From JADKAV01 sp037046735 (GTDB lineage Bacteria; Actinomycetota; Actinomycetes; S36-B12; UBA10799): a stretch of DNA of 64,000 nucleotides. The DNA is taken from contig JBAOHC010000027.1 in NCBI GenBank assembly GCA_037046735.1, positions 124,001 through 188,000 on the forward strand. Reading direction: 5' to 3'. The translations under genes were made by a program, and so were the position numbers. Below the pieces are notes generated by a model that was not told the origin of the DNA, did no database searches, and was given only the letters and a program-made list of their open reading frames with translations. Shown here one piece after another: positions 52,479-61,716 of the stretch. How positions within the stretch are numbered: the first letter of the stretch is position 1; each line of letters starts with the position of its first letter.

Positions 52479-55400
52479 CACCAGCCAGGACGTTGATCAG
52501 CACCGCCCCGGTGACCGCGCTGAAGGCCACGATCGGCAGCGGCCACCGCCGATTGAGCCACACGGCCGCCACGAAGACCGCAGCCCCCCACGGTCCCACC
52601 ACGAGCACCATGCCAACCCCCACGAACAGGGCCAGCGCACGGGGAGCTGTGGTGGGTTCGGTCCCGGGTGAGCCCGCAAGCGGGGTGGCCGCAGGGCCAC
52701 GGCGACCACAGCGAGGACGGCGACCAGCCCGGCCAGCAGACCCAACCGGTATGTCTGGTCGGGGGCGAACCGCATGGTGACCTCGCCGCCGAACCCGGCC
52801 GGCACGACGAACCCCTGCTTCCACCCGTCGACCCGCACTGGCTGCAAGGCGCCCTGCGCACCAGAGGCCTGCCAGCCCGTATTGAAGTTCTCAGCGACCT
52901 CCAGCACGCGGGGCGCAGTGGCCGGTTCGACCTGCACAGCGCGATCGGTCTCATCCCAGGTCACCACCTGCGGTGACTGTGGGCGACTGGTAGGTGCGTA
53001 GAAGGTCTCGGGTGCGAACGTGGCCAGCACCGGCTGCCACGCAGGCGAGCTGCGCACCGCCAGCGTCTGCGGACCGGCGGGCACCGTCACCTGATCGGTG
53101 CACAGTGTCATGGGCAGGGTCTCGCCGTTGCGGTACTGCTGGACGCGTGCCGTGACCGAGGTCTGCGCCACCACCTCGCCGTCGATCAGAATGTCGGGGC
53201 CCGCTCCGCACGGCATCGTCACTGTGGCATCCGGCGGCAGCGGCTGGCGCAGGTCGTCCGCCCCGATCAATCCCATCTCGGCCACCCCCACAGGCAGCAT
53301 CGTCTCGCCCAGACTCGACCGGGAGCGCACCTGATTGCCCGACAGGAACGTCACCGTGATCGTGTCGGTGGTCACCGGATCGAACCGGAACAGCCCGCGC
53401 GCATCGGTGAACCCGGTGCGGGACACACCGCCGGCGTCCACTCGCAACTCCAGCGGCGAGGACGCGTTGAGGCCGACCCGGTTCACCAGCCGGATGCCTC
53501 GCAGGGTCCGGGCCTGCGGCAGTGTCAGCGTCAGGGCCGGCTGCGGATCGGTGGGCGCAGCCTGCCACGCGGTGCCCAGTTCTCGGTCGAAGGCCGACAG
53601 CGCCGAGCCCGCGACCGCCCGCGTGCGGGTGCTCGTGGCCGCAACGCTGACCCCGGCGACCCGGTCCAGGGCCTGCGTGATCGAGGAGCCGTCGCGGGGA
53701 ACCGCCCAGATCCGGGGTGCCGTGGTCAGGGCGCTGGGCAGATCGACCGTGCGGAACAGCCCCGCCCGGTCCTGGGAGAACCTGCCGAAGGCATCCGAAC
53801 AGATCCAGGTGCCGTCGCGAGGCACACACTCGCCTGCCTCGCCGGGGCGCCCGGAAAGCACCACAGCATCGCCGGCAGTGCCGGCTGGGAGTTCCAGGAC
53901 ACTGGTCCCCTCCCCGGGCAGTTGCACCTCCCGGATGCCGAACGGTCGCGGCGACTTCGTGTTCACCAGCTCGATGCGAACGAAGGTGGTGGGTCCGGCT
54001 GCCACCGGCACCGGCTGCCAACCATCGGAGTTCACCGCGTCCACCCGCGTTTCCCCGTTATCCGTGGTGATCAGCAGCGGGATCGTCACTGGAGTGCGCA
54101 GGCCCCGATCCATCAGGGCCAATTGCACAGTGTCCGCGACGTCGACGGCCTGCGGGTATCGCACCTCCCAGTAGGACCGCGGCTCGGGGATGACCCCGGG
54201 GGCCCAGTAGGTATCGAGTGCCCCGTCCATGGCCGCGCCCGGGGTCGCTCCGCGCGGCGATCGGAATGTGGCGCCCACGTCGCTGGCCGAGCTGCTGGTG
54301 TCGAAGGTGAGCCCTGGTAGCGCCACAGTCGTCCCCGCATCGTCGAACACGCGGTAGTCATGCACCGGTCGCCCCTGCACGTAGGCCTGGTCGGCGGTCA
54401 TGGTCGCCGACTCGTTACCGCGCATGTATCCGAAGGTGATCTCGCGCCGACGATCGGTATCGGTGACGATGCCGGCCGCCGCGTTCACTCCTGTCGCCTG
54501 CGGATCACCGGCAAGCACCACGGGGCGATTGCCCAGCATGCCCGCGTCCGCCAGGGGCAGCAACGCCTCCGGGCTGCCCGCGACGACGAGGGTGTCGTTG
54601 GCCGGGCGCAGCACCACCCGGGCATCGGGGGCGTTATTGTTCGGCTCGACCTCGAAGATCTCGACGGCGGGGTAACTGACCCGGGTCCCCTCGTCGACGA
54701 TGCGCTCGCTGCCCTCGGCCCGGTCGACGATCGGACCGAAGAAGGCCACCCGTCGGATACCCGGGCTGTCGTCAAGGGCCTGGTGGATCCGGATCGGTGG
54801 CGGTGCCTGCGCCCGGCCGCCAGATCATTGCGCACGACCAGGTAGCGCACGCCCATCCGCTCCAGGTAGGGCGCCAGACCAGCACTGCCCCGTCCGCTCT
54901 CCAGCCGCGTCTCCACCGCATCAAGCATTCTGATGTTGCCGGCGCTGGACAGCGGGACGGCATCGCGCACCCCCCACGGATAGCCACCGAGTGCCTGCAA
55001 TGGTTCGTCCTGCGTGCGGCCCCACACGAACTGGGCGAAGGAGGCACCGGGCACGATGAGAGCTCGTCCGGGTTCGGCTTGGGTGTTGAGCCATTGCGCG
55101 GTGTCGCGCCAATGGTCGGCCAGGGCCACATAGCTGCGCCCGCGCACCAGTTGTCCGGTGAGAGCGGGCCACCAGGAAGCGACCAACGCCAGCAGCAACA
55201 CCCCTGACGTGATGACTTTCCAGCGGGGTTTGGCAGCGACGGGCCAGACGACGGTCAGCAGATGACTCAAGGCGATGATCAGTGGGATCCGCAGCACCAG
55301 GTCGAACTTGTGCACGTTGCGAAGCGGGGCGCCGACACCGTCCAGGAAGGCCTGGATCTGTTCGCTGCCCAATCCACCGCCGACTCCGGTGTGCCCCATG

Positions 55401-56428
55401 CTCACCATCACGAGTCCGGTCACCGCTCCAGCGACGAGGAACGTTCTGTGCGGCAACGACCGCATGGCCAGCCCAGCCACACCCGCAGCAGCCACCAGGC
55501 CGGTCGCCAGGATGAGCAGTGGGGAGGTCGCCAGCGCGCCGCCGGCCTCCCACAGTGAGGCGCTACCCAGGTAGGCAACCCAATGGCTGGCACCGCGCAG
55601 GACCGTGGTCGGATCAGTGATGGACGTCGTGAACTCGGCCGACTCGATCCAGTCCAGGAAGGGCGGGGAGTACTGGCCCAGTACCACCAGGGGGACCAGC
55701 CACCAGACGATCGCCAGGGTCGTCAGCCCCGCCCACCACAGCGCCAACTGTCGCCGGCGGGGACCCCGTCCGCAGGTGAGCAGCCACCAGACGGCCAGTG
55801 GCAACACGGCGCCCGCCGCAACAGCGTTCACGCCGCCGGCGGTCGTCACGGCAAGGGCCGACAGTGCGGCCCAGCGCGCGGGATTGCCCCGCCGCGAGCC
55901 GAGCACCAGTGGGATCAGCACCCAGGGCGCCACGGCCATCGGCCACACCTCGACCGAGACCGCCCCGAGGGCTGACTGGGGTCGCACCGCCAAGGCGTAG
56001 GCCACACCCGCCAGGATCTGCGCCCACCCACTGCCGACCCGTAACACCCGCAGCAGCAGGTACATGCCCAGGAAGGCTCCCACCAGGATCGTGGCCCACC
56101 ACAGCCGCTGAACCGCCCATTCGGGGATGCCCAACGTCGTGCCCAGACCGAAGAACGGGCCCATCGGCCACAGGTAGCCGTAGGCCTGATTCTGCAACTG
56201 CCCGAAGAAGCCCTCGGGATCCCACAGGTGCAACGAACGCCCCAGGAAGGCCCAGGGGTCGACGGTGAGATCCAGCTTGGTGTCGGCAGCGATGCGGCCC
56301 GGGTCCTGCAAGAAGGCCAGAGCCACCAGGGCCACGCACACCGCCACGACGCGTGCTCGCCAACTGGGCGGTGCCCCCTGACCCGCAGTGTCCGCAGCCG
56401 CCGCCGATGGACGTTCCAGAAGGGTCAT
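52339..56428 (-). CDS. aftD: AftD-like alpha-(1->3)-arabinofuranosyltransferase, split by two -1 indels
   Basis: A reconstructed protein of about 1,360 residues spans three frames. The N-terminal GT-C membrane domain (DUF3367; DTKLDLTVDPWAFLGRSLHL; PFFGLGTTLGIPEWAVQRLW) runs from ATG 56428 to about 54815. The soluble middle part has discoidin-like carbohydrate-binding modules (AMDGALDTYWAPGVIPEPRS; SAFDRELGTAWQA) and runs to about 52686. The C-terminus supplies final membrane helices (ALALFVGVGMVLVVGPWGAA). Both switches fit one missing base in C/G runs at 54812-54814 and 52682-52685. AftD adds branching arabinofuranose to arabinan outside the membrane. It overlaps the methyltransferase stop (ATGA); DUF2613 is nearby, as in mycobacteria. 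Confidence 0.82.
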
Positions 56429-57189
56429 CGCTTCCTCAGAATCAGTGCCACGTTCCACGTCACCACTTCCCGCAGGACGGGCACGGAACGGACCCAGAAC
56501 AGGCCAGCGGGCAGGTAGCGCGGAATCACGTCGATGACCTCGGCGTCGCTGCGGGTCCGTGCCCATCGCAGGCCCGCTGCCATGGAGACGGGGAACAGCG
56601 ACTGGCCGTACACGTTCTTGGGGGGGTGCCCGGTGGTCCGCTCGTAACGGCGGGCCGCGTAGCGACCGTTCAGATAGTGCCAGGGCGCCGTCTCATGACC
56701 GCCCCAGGGCCCGTACCACAGCGTGTAGGAGTAGAAGATCACACCACCTGGCCGGCAGACCCGCAGCATCTCGTCGCCCATCCGCCAGGGTTGCGGCACG
56801 TGCTCCCCCACGTTGCTGGAGTAGACAAGGTCGAAGGCGTTATCGCGAAAGGGCAGCCGCTGGCCGTCGCCCATCACCGTTCCGGGCAGCGGGGTGCGGC
56901 CGTGCAGCGCCAACTCGCCAGCATCAGCGTCCAGCGGCGTGTAGCGGGCACCGGCGGCGGCGAAGGCATCGGCCCAGTAACCTGGGCCGCCACCCACGTC
57001 GAGGACGTGGCTGCCCGACAGATCCATCAGGCATTGCAGCTGATCGACCGAGTCGCGGGCCATCGTGCCGTAGAAGCGATCGGGGTCGGTCTGCTCGACT
57101 TGGAAGTCCTGGAACAGCCGAACTGCCCGCGACCAGGTAGCGAGGTCCCGCAGACGCTGGCGGGCGCTTTCGGGGTGCACGAGGCTCAC
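56425..57189 (-). CDS. Class I SAM-dependent methyltransferase of the arabinan cluster
   Basis: This 254-residue methyltransferase has the SAM-binding motif I HVLDVGGGPGYWADAFAAAG, an acidic motif II residue in YTPLDADAGEL, and post-motifs GDGQRLPFRDNAFDLVYSSN and EMLRVCRPGGVIFYSYT. It corresponds in position and kind to Rv0224c, which is divergent from glycosyltransferase Rv0225 in mycobacteria (recalled synteny). GTG 57189 has -10 TAGGTT six bases upstream. It overlaps the aftD-like start (ATGA), so the two are co-expressed. The substrate is unknown, probably a glycan or lipid precursor. Confidence 0.88.
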   Translation of the reverse strand: MSLVHPESARQRLRDLATWSRAVRLFQDFQVEQTDPDRFYGTMARDSVDQLQCLMDLSGSHVLDVGGGPGYWADAFAAAGARYTPLDADAGELALHGRTPLPGTVMGDGQRLPFRDNAFDLVYSSNVGEHVPQPWRMGDEMLRVCRPGGVIFYSYTLWYGPWGGHETAPWHYLNGRYAARRYERTTGHPPKNVYGQSLFPVSMAAGLRWARTRSDAEVIDVIPRYLPAGLFWVRSVPVLREVVTWNVALILRKR

Positions 57190-57195
57190 CGTAAG

Positions 57196-57242
57196 AACCT
57201 ACGTCACGGACACACCGAACCGGGGTAGTTCTGAGGTACCGT
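57196..57242. promoter_or_regulatory. Divergent leaderless promoter pair: methyltransferase (-) and GT4 (+)
   Basis: Minus strand: TAGGTT (57196-57201) lies six bases from GTG 57189. Plus strand: TACCGT (57237-57242) lies seven bases from GTG 57250. The start codons are only 60 bases apart, so regulation is probably shared. Confidence 0.55.
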
Positions 57243-57249
57243 GTGCCGC

Positions 57250-58449
57250 GTGACGACAGCGCAGCCCACGGCCACGGTGCTGCGTGTGCTCTTCCTCAAC
57301 TGGCGCGACACCAGGCACCCGGAGGGCGGCGGTTCCGAGGTCTACGTGGAGAACGTGGCCAGGTCCTTGGCCGCTGCCGGCCACGAGGTCACGATCTTCT
57401 GCGCCATGTACGAGGGGGCCGCGGGCCACGAGACCGTCGACGGGGTGCGGTTCGTGCGGGCCGGCACCAAGCTCAGTGTCTACGCAGAGGCGATCAAGCA
57501 CGTGCGGCGAAGGGCCTTTGGTGATCTGGACGTGATCATCGATGTGCAGAACGGCATTCCGTTCATGTCGCGCGCGGTGTGCGGCGACACACCCGTCGTG
57601 GTCCTGGTGCACCACGTGCACCGTGAGCAGTGGCCCGTGGTTTACGACCCGTTGCGATCGCGTGTCGGATGGTGGATCGAGTCGCGGCTGGCCCCCCGCC
57701 TGTACCGGGACTGCACCTACGTGGCGGTATCGGAAAAGACGCGTGAGGAGCTGACCGAACTGGGGGTGGGTGCGCAGCGCATTCATGTCATCCACAACGG
57801 GATCGAGGCGGCTCCGGGTCTTGACGTGGAGCCCAGCGAGCATCCGCACATCGCGGTGGTAGGCCGTTTGGTGCCGCACAAGCGCGTGGAGCATGTGCTG
57901 CGGGCCGCGGCGATCCTGCGCCGGCGACACCCGGGCCTGCGGATCTCGGTCGTGGGCGACGGCTGGTGGTCGCAGCGACTACAGGCAGTCGCGGATGCCC
58001 TTGGGGTCAGCGACATCGTCGACTTCCACGGCTTCGTGGACGAGAAGACCAAACACCGCGTCTACGCCTCGAGTTGGGTGCTGGCGTTGCCCTCGCTGAA
58101 GGAAGGCTGGGGCATCGTCGTCATGGAGGCCGCCACACATGCGGTCCCGTCGGTGGCCTATCGGCAGGCGGGTGGCGTCGCGGAATCCATCGTTCACGGC
58201 GAAACCGGGATGCTGGTGGATGGCGAGGTCGAGGACTACGCCTCGATGTTGGGTGAGTTGCTGGACGACGCCGCCTTGCGAGCGAGGCTGGGCGGCCAAG
58301 CCCGCAGCCGGGCTGAGGAGTTCACCTGGGCGGCGACCGCGAAGGCGTTCGCCGCAGTGCTCAGCGACGTCTCTACACGGGTGTCGCGGGTGCGGGTCGT
58401 CCCAGCACCGTCAGGACACGTTGAACATCATGTGGAGACGACGATGTGA
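57250..58449 (+). CDS. GT4-family glycosyltransferase
   Basis: This 399-residue GT-B enzyme has an N-terminal acceptor domain (VLFLNWRDTRHPEGGGSEVY, with the GGGS nucleotide loop), IHVIHNGIE, VVGRLVPHKRVEHVLRAA at the start of the donor domain, and the E-x7-E-type motif in PSLKEGWGIVVMEAATH followed by YRQAGGVAESIVHGETG. It is a retaining cytosolic transferase using a nucleotide sugar. GTG 57250 is preferred over the in-frame GTG at 57241 because of the leaderless -10. It corresponds to Rv0225 in mycobacterial order. The donor and acceptor are not known. Confidence 0.9.
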   Translation: MTTAQPTATVLRVLFLNWRDTRHPEGGGSEVYVENVARSLAAAGHEVTIFCAMYEGAAGHETVDGVRFVRAGTKLSVYAEAIKHVRRRAFGDLDVIIDVQNGIPFMSRAVCGDTPVVVLVHHVHREQWPVVYDPLRSRVGWWIESRLAPRLYRDCTYVAVSEKTREELTELGVGAQRIHVIHNGIEAAPGLDVEPSEHPHIAVVGRLVPHKRVEHVLRAAAILRRRHPGLRISVVGDGWWSQRLQAVADALGVSDIVDFHGFVDEKTKHRVYASSWVLALPSLKEGWGIVVMEAATHAVPSVAYRQAGGVAESIVHGETGMLVDGEVEDYASMLGELLDDAALRARLGGQARSRAEEFTWAATAKAFAAVLSDVSTRVSRVRVVPAPSGHVEHHVETTM

Positions 58450-58480
58450 CGCACCGCTAGCGCAAGTGCCTGCCGATGCC

Positions 58481-58642
58481 TCAGGAGGTGGCAGCCGGGC
58501 TCGGAGACGAGTTGCCGTAGACCACGACTGGCTGGTCGTTCGGTGTGGCGCCCGTCTGCGAATTGACGATGCCGACCGCGGCCCCTCCGGCCAATACGAC
58601 GCCGACCACTACCGCAACGATCGGACCAACGGGACTGGCCAT
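58481..58642 (-). CDS. DUF2613 small membrane protein (Rv0236A-like)
   Basis: This 53-residue protein has one hydrophobic helix (VGPIVAVVVGVVLAGGAAVGIV) and a short polar outer tail containing VVVYGNSS, the DUF2613 pattern. It starts at ATG 58642 with the strong ribosome-binding site AGGAGG. In mycobacteria the homologue Rv0236A adjoins aftD (Rv0236c). Here it lies in the same cluster, after a convergent GT4 gene. It is probably a small accessory subunit of an envelope glycosyltransferase. Confidence 0.8.
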   Translation of the reverse strand: MASPVGPIVAVVVGVVLAGGAAVGIVNSQTGATPNDQPVVVYGNSSPSPAATS

Positions 58643-58750
58643 ATCTTGCCTCCTGAATCTGAGTACGTGCTCGGAGCCGCTCGTGCGACCGCTCCTGAGG
58701 GCCGACCGTAGCACGTTTGAACTGGCGGGCGCAGGTCTGCAGCCCACATG

Positions 58751-60445
58751 TCACACCCGAGATCGGATTCGACCAGTGACCCACGCCACCGATCCACCCA
58801 ACAGGAGCAGTAGCACACCCAGATCCACCGCGACCAGCACCGGATCCCGTGGCGTCCGGACCGTGACCGGCGCATCGACGCGCCACAACTGCAGGTCACC
58901 TTGCTGCCACACCATCGTGGCTCCCCGCAGATCCACCTGCCGACTTGCCTGGGGTTGGTCGCGCTGCACCACGATCCATGCCACTCCGAGCTCCCCCAAC
59001 CGAGGTGGCAGCGCCTTCCCGGAGGCGATGGTGTCGCCGATGATCTTCGCTCGTGGCTCGTCGCCGCCCACCTCTACCAACCGGCCAAATAGCACCACGG
59101 GCAGGTCATCGTTCCAAACGACCGTGCGCGTGAGATAGCGGGGCAACGGGTCGAGGACCACCCCCGACCCGTTCCAGGAGTACCGACGAAACGGAGACCA
59201 CGGCAAGGAGACCACATCGCCGGCCACCTGTGACCTGCTCAGCTGGTCGCGCAAGCTGTCCCACTCCTGGGGGTAACTATGAGCCTGCAACCGCCCAAAA
59301 GCGCCCGCCGCCAGGTCGGGCAGTACAGCGATCGGCAACACCGTCAGCGCTCCCGCCAGGAAGAGCCGCAGATTCTCATCAGCCCGGGTGAGCAGCCGCT
59401 GGAGACCCCAGGGAGCGCAGACCGCAAGCAGCAGCACCCACCACACGGTCCACTTCTGTCCGTCGCGCAAAAGGCCACCGCCCGGTACCGCCGACACGAT
59501 CTGCTGTGCCCAGACCTGGTCGCCCAGGGTTCCCGAGATCCAGGCCCAGAGCACTCCGAGCACCGCCAGCGCTCCCAGGACCACCGCTTCGGGCGGATTG
59601 TCGCGCCACCATCGCTGCCAGCCAAGAGCCGCGAGTGCGACCAGCACCAGCACGCCCATCGCGGCGAACAGGGTGGTGCGCGAACCGAGGGTCGCTTCGC
59701 TGTTCCACACCCCACCGCCAGCCAGGACGCTGGTCAGCACTCCTCCGACACCATCGGCGCGCGCGCCGAAGACCACCAGGCCCAGCGGGTCGGATTCGTG
59801 CATGGAACTACTGCGCACCGCGGCCAACCACCATGGGGCGTTCACGGCGATGACCCCGGCGATGACCAGTGCGCGCCGGGCTGGGGTCAACACGCTGCGA
59901 AAACCCGTGGCCAACGGGATCGCCAGCAAGGCGAGCAGGATCCCGCCGGTGGGGACCAGGGCCCCGAATCCGCACAGCAACACCAGCGGTAGCCAGTGGC
60001 CGCGCTGCCGGGCCGTCCGCGCCGCCACGATCACCCACGGCAGCAGACTCGCCGCCCACAGCAACCCCCAGTGGCCCATCAGCAGCCGGGAGGCGGTGTA
60101 GGCCGACCACACGTAGATCGAAGCCGCTGGCAACTGGACGGCCAGCGAGGGTCCAGCCAGCTTGCCGGCTCCAATCCCTGCGAGCACCAGCGATGCCAAC
60201 AGCACCGACTTCTGGATGACTTGGCCGGGGATCGGCCCGGCGAGCAAGGAGACGACTGCGTCCTGCGGTACGGAACGAGGCAGACCGCCCCCGATTCCCA
60301 GATTCCAGGGCAGCAGGGTCTGCTGAGGAACGAAGACCATGTCCACGTGAAGTACGTAGCCCGGCATCAGGACGGGAAGCAGGACCAGTAAGGCCATCAG
60401 CACCGACCACGCTGGTAGTAGGGATGTCTTGAGTCGGGGGCCCAC
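58751..60445 (-). CDS. Polytopic membrane protein, GT-C-like (Rv0226c-like position)
   Basis: This 564-residue protein has about 12 transmembrane segments. The first loop contains GYVLHVDMVFVPQQTLLPWN, with an Asp in the place used by GT-C enzymes for catalysis. A C-terminal soluble stretch (about residues 400-530, FRRYSWNGSGVVLDPLPRYL) precedes a final helix. The sequence style resembles the AftD N-terminus, suggesting a related lipid-linked-sugar transferase. GTG 60445 has CACCCT, a weak -10, at leaderless distance. It is divergent from the flippase gene with overlapping promoters. Donor and product are unknown. Confidence 0.7.
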   Translation of the reverse strand: MGPRLKTSLLPAWSVLMALLVLLPVLMPGYVLHVDMVFVPQQTLLPWNLGIGGGLPRSVPQDAVVSLLAGPIPGQVIQKSVLLASLVLAGIGAGKLAGPSLAVQLPAASIYVWSAYTASRLLMGHWGLLWAASLLPWVIVAARTARQRGHWLPLVLLCGFGALVPTGGILLALLAIPLATGFRSVLTPARRALVIAGVIAVNAPWWLAAVRSSSMHESDPLGLVVFGARADGVGGVLTSVLAGGGVWNSEATLGSRTTLFAAMGVLVLVALAALGWQRWWRDNPPEAVVLGALAVLGVLWAWISGTLGDQVWAQQIVSAVPGGGLLRDGQKWTVWWVLLLAVCAPWGLQRLLTRADENLRLFLAGALTVLPIAVLPDLAAGAFGRLQAHSYPQEWDSLRDQLSRSQVAGDVVSLPWSPFRRYSWNGSGVVLDPLPRYLTRTVVWNDDLPVVLFGRLVEVGGDEPRAKIIGDTIASGKALPPRLGELGVAWIVVQRDQPQASRQVDLRGATMVWQQGDLQLWRVDAPVTVRTPRDPVLVAVDLGVLLLLLGGSVAWVTGRIRSRV

Positions 60446-60457
60446 TCGCCTAGGGTG
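60429..60457. promoter_or_regulatory. Overlapping divergent promoters of flippase (+) and membrane protein (-)
   Basis: Plus strand: TTGAGT (60429-60434), 16 bases, TAGGGT (60451-60456) is a well-formed sigma-A-type promoter for the flippase, which also has a GGGAGG ribosome-binding site. Minus strand: CACCCT (60452-60457) lies six bases from GTG 60445. The two -10 elements occupy the same bases, so polymerases should exclude each other. Confidence 0.55.
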
Positions 60458-60474
60458 GCATCCGGGAGGATGCA

Positions 60475-61716
60475 ATGAGTACGGACGACACGACGAAGCG
60501 CACACGCCTGGTCGGGGGCGGGCTGCTGGTCGCCGTGTCCTTGGGCATCGGTCAGGTGCTCGCCTACGCCCAGACGTTGGTCGCCGCCCGGGCACTGACG
60601 CCGGCTCAGTTCGGGGCGTTCAGCGCCTTGCTTGCCCTGATTCTCATCGGGAACACGGTGGCACTGGCCACCCAGGCGGTCACCGCCCGTCACATCGTCG
60701 GAATCACCGGCGAACAGCGCCGCGACGAGACGGCCGCGGCATGGCGAACGGCCTGGGTCACCGGGGCGGCGGTCACGGCCTTCTGGTTGCTCATCTCGCC
60801 CTTCGTGAACTGGTCCCTGCGCCTGGAGGGACTGCCGATCGCGATCCTGCTGGCGATTGGATTCCTGCCGTTGACCCTGCTCGGAGGGGCTTTGGGCATT
60901 GCGCAGGGCGGTGAGCGTCATGCCACCCTGGCCGGCGTCTACCTGTCCAGCGCCGTGCCCAAGAGTCTGTTGGCGATCGCATTGCTGCTCACTGTCGCGA
61001 CCCTCGGATCGGCCGTCTTCGGCCTGACGGCCGGGGCGGCGATCGGCGCCCTGATCGCCTGGTTGCTGGTGCGGGGTCAGTGGCGCGGTGGGCACGCCCG
61101 GCACACCACGATGCTGCGCGAGATCCCGGCCGCCACCTACTCCTTGTTGGCGCTGTTCGCCCTGACCAACCTGGATATCGTGCTGGGACGTGCGTTCCTG
61201 ACCCCCGACGAGGCGGGACAGTACGGCGTGGGCATCATCGTGGCCAAGGTCATCACCTGGCTACCGCAGTTCGTCGCGGTGATGGCCTATGCCCGCATGG
61301 TGGACGCCCGCCGGGGTCGCACGACGCTGGTGGGCCTGAGCATCGTGGCCGCCATCGGCCTACTGTGCACGGGACTGATCGCGCTGGCCCCCGATCTCGT
61401 CATGGCCGTCATCGCCGGGCCCGAATACGCCGACATGGCCCGACTGCTTCCGATCTTCGCCCTGATCGGGGCGCTCGGCGCGCTGCTGCAGTTCGTCGTG
61501 TTCGGCCTGGTGGCCATCCGGGACAAGACGTACATCCCGGTCATCTGGGCCGGCTGTGCGGCGCTCGTCGCGGCGGTGGCGCTGTGGCACGACTCCGTCG
61601 CGCAGGTGGCCTTCATCATGCTGCTGGTGGTCGGGGCCGTCACCCTGATCGGTGTGTGGCGCCTCATCGCCAAGCGCGAGGAACCTGCCGTCGAAGAGCT
61701 CTCAGTGAGCGGCTGA
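60475..61716 (+). CDS. Polysaccharide/lipid-linked oligosaccharide flippase (MOP superfamily)
   Basis: This 413-residue membrane protein has about 12 helices and the Wzx/MATE-like N-terminus GQVLAYAQTLVAARALTPAQFGAFSALL. It should flip a polyprenyl-linked glycan to the outer face of the membrane, matching the surrounding glycosyltransferases. ATG 60475 has GGGAGG upstream and a sigma-A-type promoter. Its 3' end overlaps the end of polA by 15 bases on the opposite strand. The cargo is not known. Confidence 0.85.
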   Translation: MSTDDTTKRTRLVGGGLLVAVSLGIGQVLAYAQTLVAARALTPAQFGAFSALLALILIGNTVALATQAVTARHIVGITGEQRRDETAAAWRTAWVTGAAVTAFWLLISPFVNWSLRLEGLPIAILLAIGFLPLTLLGGALGIAQGGERHATLAGVYLSSAVPKSLLAIALLLTVATLGSAVFGLTAGAAIGALIAWLLVRGQWRGGHARHTTMLREIPAATYSLLALFALTNLDIVLGRAFLTPDEAGQYGVGIIVAKVITWLPQFVAVMAYARMVDARRGRTTLVGLSIVAAIGLLCTGLIALAPDLVMAVIAGPEYADMARLLPIFALIGALGALLQFVVFGLVAIRDKTYIPVIWAGCAALVAAVALWHDSVAQVAFIMLLVVGAVTLIGVWRLIAKREEPAVEELSVSG

